Shown piece after piece: positions 61,024 through 64,000 of a DNA stretch of 64,000 bases. The first letter of the stretch is position 1. Each line of letters begins with the position of its first letter. Source of the DNA: Alphaproteobacteria bacterium (GTDB lineage: Bacteria; Myxococcota_A; UBA796; GCA-2862545); contig JACKEP010000020.1 in NCBI GenBank assembly GCA_020632915.1, forward strand, positions 38,630 to 102,629, written 5' to 3'. A program made the translations under genes and the position numbers. The notes under the pieces are model-generated. The model was not told where the DNA came from and searched no databases. It worked only from the letters and a program-made list of their open reading frames with translations.

Positions 61024-61428
61024 CTAGTTGAGCTCGACCACGCGCTCCGGCATCGCGGGGCCGGGGATCTCGCGCCGCAGCTCCACCAGCCGGTTGTGGC
61101 GGTCGACCCGCACCACGGTGGGCACGTGCGCGCGGGCCTCGGCGTCGTCCATCGTGGCGAACGTGGCCAGGATGACGATGTCACCGGGCGACATGTGGTG
61201 GGCGGCTGCGCCGTTGACGCAGATGACGCCCGAGCCGTGCGGGCCCGCCAGGGTGTACGTCACCAGGCGGGTGCCGCGGGTGACGTTCCAGATGTGGACC
61301 TCCTCGTGCTCGAGCATGCCCGCGGCATGCAGGAGGTCGGCGTCGATGGTGACGCTGCCCTCGTACTCGAGGTCGGCGTGGGTGACGGTGGCTCGGTGGA
61401 TCTTGGCCAGGAACATCCGTCGCTGCAT
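61024..61428 (-). CDS. panD: aspartate 1-decarboxylase
   Basis: A 134-residue pyruvoyl enzyme making beta-alanine for pantothenate/CoA. Self-cleavage site Gly24-Ser25 in LEYEGSVTID forms the pyruvoyl group. MFLAKIHRATVTHADL, HIWNVTRGTRLVTYTL and VNGAAAHHMSPGDIVILA are conserved. ATG has AGGAG upstream. First gene of a three-gene operon. Normally PanD needs no partner, so the Hcp-like neighbour is unexpected. Confidence 0.95.
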   Translation of the reverse strand: MQRRMFLAKIHRATVTHADLEYEGSVTIDADLLHAAGMLEHEEVHIWNVTRGTRLVTYTLAGPHGSGVICVNGAAAHHMSPGDIVILATFATMDDAEARAHVPTVVRVDRHNRLVELRREIPGPAMPERVVELN

Positions 61429-61573
61429 GGCACTCTCCTGTGGGTCGACGCCCGAGGACGGGTCGCCGCCGGAAGAAGCGGACGCGTGGCGTATCGCAGC
61501 GCCAGGACCCGCGCGAGGGGGGCGTTGTTCCCGCCCGGGCGGCCGGACGGGATAGGCGGGCGCCGGAGGCTCG

Positions 61574-62548
61574 ATGATCCCCGTCAGCGTCGCACCGATG
61601 ATGGACCGTACCGATCGGCACTTCCGTGCGTTCCTTCGCGTGATCTCCCAGCGTGCGCTGCTCTACACGGAGATGGTCACCACCGGGGCGGTGCTCCACG
61701 GCGACCGCGACCACCTGCTCGGGTTCTCGCCGGGCGAGCACCCGGTGGCGCTCCAGCTCGGCGGCGACGACCCCGTGGCCCTGGCCACCTGTGCCCGCAT
61801 CGCGGAGGACTTCGGCTACGACGAGGTCAACCTCAACGTGGGCTGCCCGAGCGACCGGGTGCAGAAGGGGCGGTTCGGCGCGTGCCTGATGCGGCACCCC
61901 GAGGTCGTCGCCGAGGCGGTGGCTGCGATGCGGGCGGCGGTGGGCCTGGAGATCACGGTCAAGCACCGCATCGGCGTCGACGAGCTCGACGCCTACGAGG
62001 ATATGGAGCGGTTCGTCACCACCGTGGCGCAGGCCGGCTGCCGGCGGTTCACCGTCCACGCGCGCAAGGCGTGGTTGTCCGGGTTGTCGCCGAAGGAGAA
62101 CCGCACCATTCCGCCGCTGCGCTACGACGACGTCTACCGGCTCAAGCGGGCCCACCCGGCGCTGGAGATCGAGATCAACGGGGGCATCACGACGCTCGAC
62201 GCCGTGCGCGACCACCTCGAGCACGTCGACGCCGTGATGATCGGGCGCGCTGCCGTGGACGACCCGTGGCTGTTCCACGGCGTCGACCCGCTGCTCGGCC
62301 ACCCGTCGCCCACGGCGACGCGTGAGGCCGCCGCCCGGGCGATGATTCCGTACGTCGACGGGCTGGGGAACGCGGGGGAGCCGTCCCATCGGGTCACCCG
62401 GCACATGCTCAACCTGTTTGCCGGGCAACCGGGCGCGCGAGGCTGGAAGCGGGTGCTGACGGAGCGCGGCCGCGAGCACGGCGGCGCGGTCATCGAAGCC
62501 GCCCTGGCCGCCATGTTCGCCCGCAGGCCGGCCGTGGAGGTCGCGTGA
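61574..62548 (+). CDS. dusA: tRNA-dihydrouridine synthase A
   Basis: A 324-residue FMN enzyme reducing U20/U20a in tRNA. VAPMMDRTDRHFRAFLR, YTEMVTTGAVLHGDRDHLLG and NLNVGCPSDRVQKGRFGACLM (catalytic Cys91) are DusA-specific; INGGITTLDAV and VMIGRAAVDDPWLF bind FMN. GGAGG at 61565-61569. The stop overlaps the hydrolase start as GTGA. Confidence 0.94.
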   Translation: MIPVSVAPMMDRTDRHFRAFLRVISQRALLYTEMVTTGAVLHGDRDHLLGFSPGEHPVALQLGGDDPVALATCARIAEDFGYDEVNLNVGCPSDRVQKGRFGACLMRHPEVVAEAVAAMRAAVGLEITVKHRIGVDELDAYEDMERFVTTVAQAGCRRFTVHARKAWLSGLSPKENRTIPPLRYDDVYRLKRAHPALEIEINGGITTLDAVRDHLEHVDAVMIGRAAVDDPWLFHGVDPLLGHPSPTATREAAARAMIPYVDGLGNAGEPSHRVTRHMLNLFAGQPGARGWKRVLTERGREHGGAVIEAALAAMFARRPAVEVA

Positions 62549-63378
62549 GAGGGGATGGCCTCGCGTGCACCACCGTCGGCGCACACGACGCGGATGCCGC
62601 CGAGGTGTGGTTCCTGCATGGCATCCTCGGGTCGGGCCGGAACTGGCGCAGCTTCGCCCGCCAGCTGGTCGAGCGTCGCCCCGGGTGGCGCGCGGTGCTG
62701 GTCGACCTGCGCAACCACGGCGACAGCCACGGCCAGCCACCGCCGCACACGCTCGAAGCATGTGCCGACGATCTCGGAGCCCTCGCCGGAGCGCGCGGTT
62801 CGGGCCCCCGTGTCCTGGTGGGCCACTCGTTCGGCGGCAAGGTTGCCTTGACGTACGCCGCGCGAGGGCCCCACGGACTTCACGACGCGTGGGTGGTCGA
62901 CGCCATCCCGGGTCCCGCCGTGGTGAGCCCGGGGCGTGACCCCGACGACACAGACGTGATGCGCGTGCTGGAGGCGGTCGCGGCGATGCCCTTGCCCATC
63001 GCGTCGCACGACGCGCTCCGCGACGCGCTGGTGGCGCAGGGCTTCTCGTCCGACCTGGCAGGGTGGATGACCACCAACCTGCGGCGCGAGGGCGACGGCT
63101 TCGTCTGGCGGTTCGCGCTCGATGCCGTGCAGGCGATGATCGCCGACTACGCCGCGCGCGACCTGTGGCCGCTCGTCGGCCGCGGGCCGGTCCGCATGCA
63201 CCTCGTCCGTGCCGGGCGCAGCGGCCGATGGACCTCGTCCGACGACGCGCGGCTCGAGGCCCTGCAACGGCAGGACCTGGCCGACGTCGTGCGGATCGAA
63301 GCGGCCGGCCACTGGGTCCACGTGGATGCCCCCGAGGCGCTGCTCGCCGCGATCGCGCCGACCCTCACCGCGGCCTGA
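62545..63378 (+). CDS. alpha/beta hydrolase (YbfF-like esterase)
   Basis: A 277-residue hydrolase. LHGILGSGRNWRSFARQL (oxyanion loop), DLRNHGDSHG, nucleophile Ser95 in VGHSFGGKVAL, and the late His in AAGHWVHVDAPEAL give a complete triad. DLRNHG and the overall pattern resemble YbfF-type esterases and ABHD11. Translationally coupled to dusA. Confidence 0.88.
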   Translation: MRGDGLACTTVGAHDADAAEVWFLHGILGSGRNWRSFARQLVERRPGWRAVLVDLRNHGDSHGQPPPHTLEACADDLGALAGARGSGPRVLVGHSFGGKVALTYAARGPHGLHDAWVVDAIPGPAVVSPGRDPDDTDVMRVLEAVAAMPLPIASHDALRDALVAQGFSSDLAGWMTTNLRREGDGFVWRFALDAVQAMIADYAARDLWPLVGRGPVRMHLVRAGRSGRWTSSDDARLEALQRQDLADVVRIEAAGHWVHVDAPEALLAAIAPTLTAA

Positions 63379-63470
63379 CCGACGTCTCCTCGACCGGCTT
63401 TTTGCGACGATTCTGGTTTCGGGTCCGTGACGGAACGTGTATACCGGCGGCGTCCAAGGGAGACCTCCGC
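63379..63470 (+). promoter_or_regulatory. promoter region of the Gly-rich lipoprotein
   Basis: TATACC at 63440-63445 is a possible -10 box about 25 nt before the ATG at 63471, which follows GGGAG (63458-63462). A CTTTTTG run at 63399-63405 after the hydrolase gene could contribute to termination but has only a weak stem before it. Confidence 0.35.
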
Positions 63471-63974
63471 ATGAAGCCGTCGCTCGCCTTCGTCGCCGCC
63501 CTCGCGCTGGTCGGTGGTTGCGCCACCACCTCCGAGACCATCAAGACCGACGACGACGTCACGGTCGGGAACAACGACTCCGACACGCCGGACGACCGCA
63601 CCATCGACACGTCGCCGTTCGACGGCGACACGAGTCGGTCCGGCTCGCCCGGCGGCTCTCCCGGGGGTTCGCCGGGGAGTTCCGGTGGCACGCCCGGCAG
63701 CTCCGGCGGCACGCCGGGCAGCTCCGGCGGCGACACCGGCTTCGGCCTCGGCGGCTCCGGTCTCGGTGGCGCGTTCGGGTCCGGTCTCGGTGGCGCGTTC
63801 GGCTCCGGCCTGGGCGGCGGCTTCGGCTCCGGCCTGGGCGGCGGCTTCGGCTCCGGCCTGGGCGGTGGTCGCGACAGCAACGACACCGGTGGCTTCTTCC
63901 CGTCCACCTCCGGACCCACGTCGCCGCTCATCCCGCTCGGTCCGAACCCCGGCGCGCTGTTCCCGTTCCCGTAG
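63471..63974 (+). CDS. Gly/Ser-rich repeat lipoprotein
   Basis: A 167-residue lipoprotein with lipobox ALVGGCAT and a D/T-rich linker (TDDDVTVGNNDSDTPDDRTIDTS). The centre is low-complexity: three PGSSGGT-type 7-residue repeats, then four (L)GG(A/G)FGSG 8-residue repeats, ending in a Pro-rich tail (SPLIPLGPNPGALFPFP). It looks structural or surface-exposed; function unknown. The repeats are also tandem at the DNA level. Confidence 0.7.
   Translation: MKPSLAFVAALALVGGCATTSETIKTDDDVTVGNNDSDTPDDRTIDTSPFDGDTSRSGSPGGSPGGSPGSSGGTPGSSGGTPGSSGGDTGFGLGGSGLGGAFGSGLGGAFGSGLGGGFGSGLGGGFGSGLGGGRDSNDTGGFFPSTSGPTSPLIPLGPNPGALFPFP
63672..63734 (+). repeat. three tandem 21-nt repeats
   Basis: Units at 63672-63692, 63693-63713 and 63714-63734 each encode PGSSGG(T/D), differing at a few third positions. 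Confidence 0.75.
63762..63857 (+). repeat. four tandem 24-nt repeats
   Basis: Units starting at 63762, 63786, 63810 and 63834 each encode LGG(A/G)FGSG; the last two are identical, suggesting recent duplication or slippage. Confidence 0.8.
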
Positions 63975-64000
63975 GCGCGCGCGGCATCGGCCGCCGCCGG

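Noticed and set aside
63399..63405. Intrinsic terminator at the CTTTTTG run after the hydrolase gene
   Set aside because: The sequence before it does not form a convincing stem.

Overview
The window is very GC-rich, gene-dense Gram-negative chromosome: adjacent ORFs commonly overlap by 4 nt (ATGA/GTGA), there are many lipoproteins with Asp/Thr-rich linkers, two sigma-54 activators, a cbb3-type oxidase and a globin-coupled histidine kinase. This suggests a Myxococcota-like deltaproteobacterium, although no rRNA or marker gene is present to prove it. I saw no mobile element, CRISPR array, tRNA or origin.

Layout. 1-9.3 kb: the tail of an N6-adenine methyltransferase, a radical SAM protein coupled to a phosphodiesterase-like lipoprotein, a sigma-factor operon with a tiny exported peptide, and a RuvC-like gene coupled to a voltage-gated-type channel with an RCK domain. 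9.5-13.7 kb: DUF1641 and type II sulfide:quinone oxidoreductase behind a sigma-54 promoter, then an acyltransferase and a flippase-like membrane protein. 13.7-21.5 kb: a seven-gene arginine operon (argG, an unknown P-loop protein, argC, argD, N-acylornithine carbamoyltransferase, argB, argH), preceded by a possible 13-residue Arg-rich leader peptide. 21.5-39.3 kb: accessory and envelope genes (FG-GAP lipoprotein, MBL hydrolase, GT-C membrane protein, acyl-CoA dehydrogenase, a sigma-54 activator with a degenerate receiver, ALDH3, SGNH proteins, Sel1-like lipoprotein, APH-like kinase, Rieske oxygenase). 39.3-50.7 kb: respiratory island with an NtrC-type regulator, a divergent protoglobin histidine kinase, a TauE/SafE-like protein, ccoNOQP and ccoG-(small protein)-ccoI-ccoS. 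50.7-64 kb: MATE exporter, FabH-like synthase, GluQ, degenerate subtilase and M28-like proteins, DUF72, homocysteine methyltransferase/MTHFR fusion, a panD - Hcp-like - lipocalin-like operon, dusA, a hydrolase and a Gly-rich repeat lipoprotein.

How parts may work together. Four GG-N10-GC sigma-54 promoters (upstream of DUF1641-sqr, the globin kinase, ccoN and ccoG) sit beside a heme-globin kinase and an NtrC-family regulator. I infer a gas-responsive sigma-54 regulon that controls high-affinity respiration and sulfide oxidation. The arginine operon makes argininosuccinate and arginine by an acylated-intermediate route; the acylglutamate-forming and deacylating steps are not visible here, and the uncharacterised P-loop protein is a candidate for a missing role.
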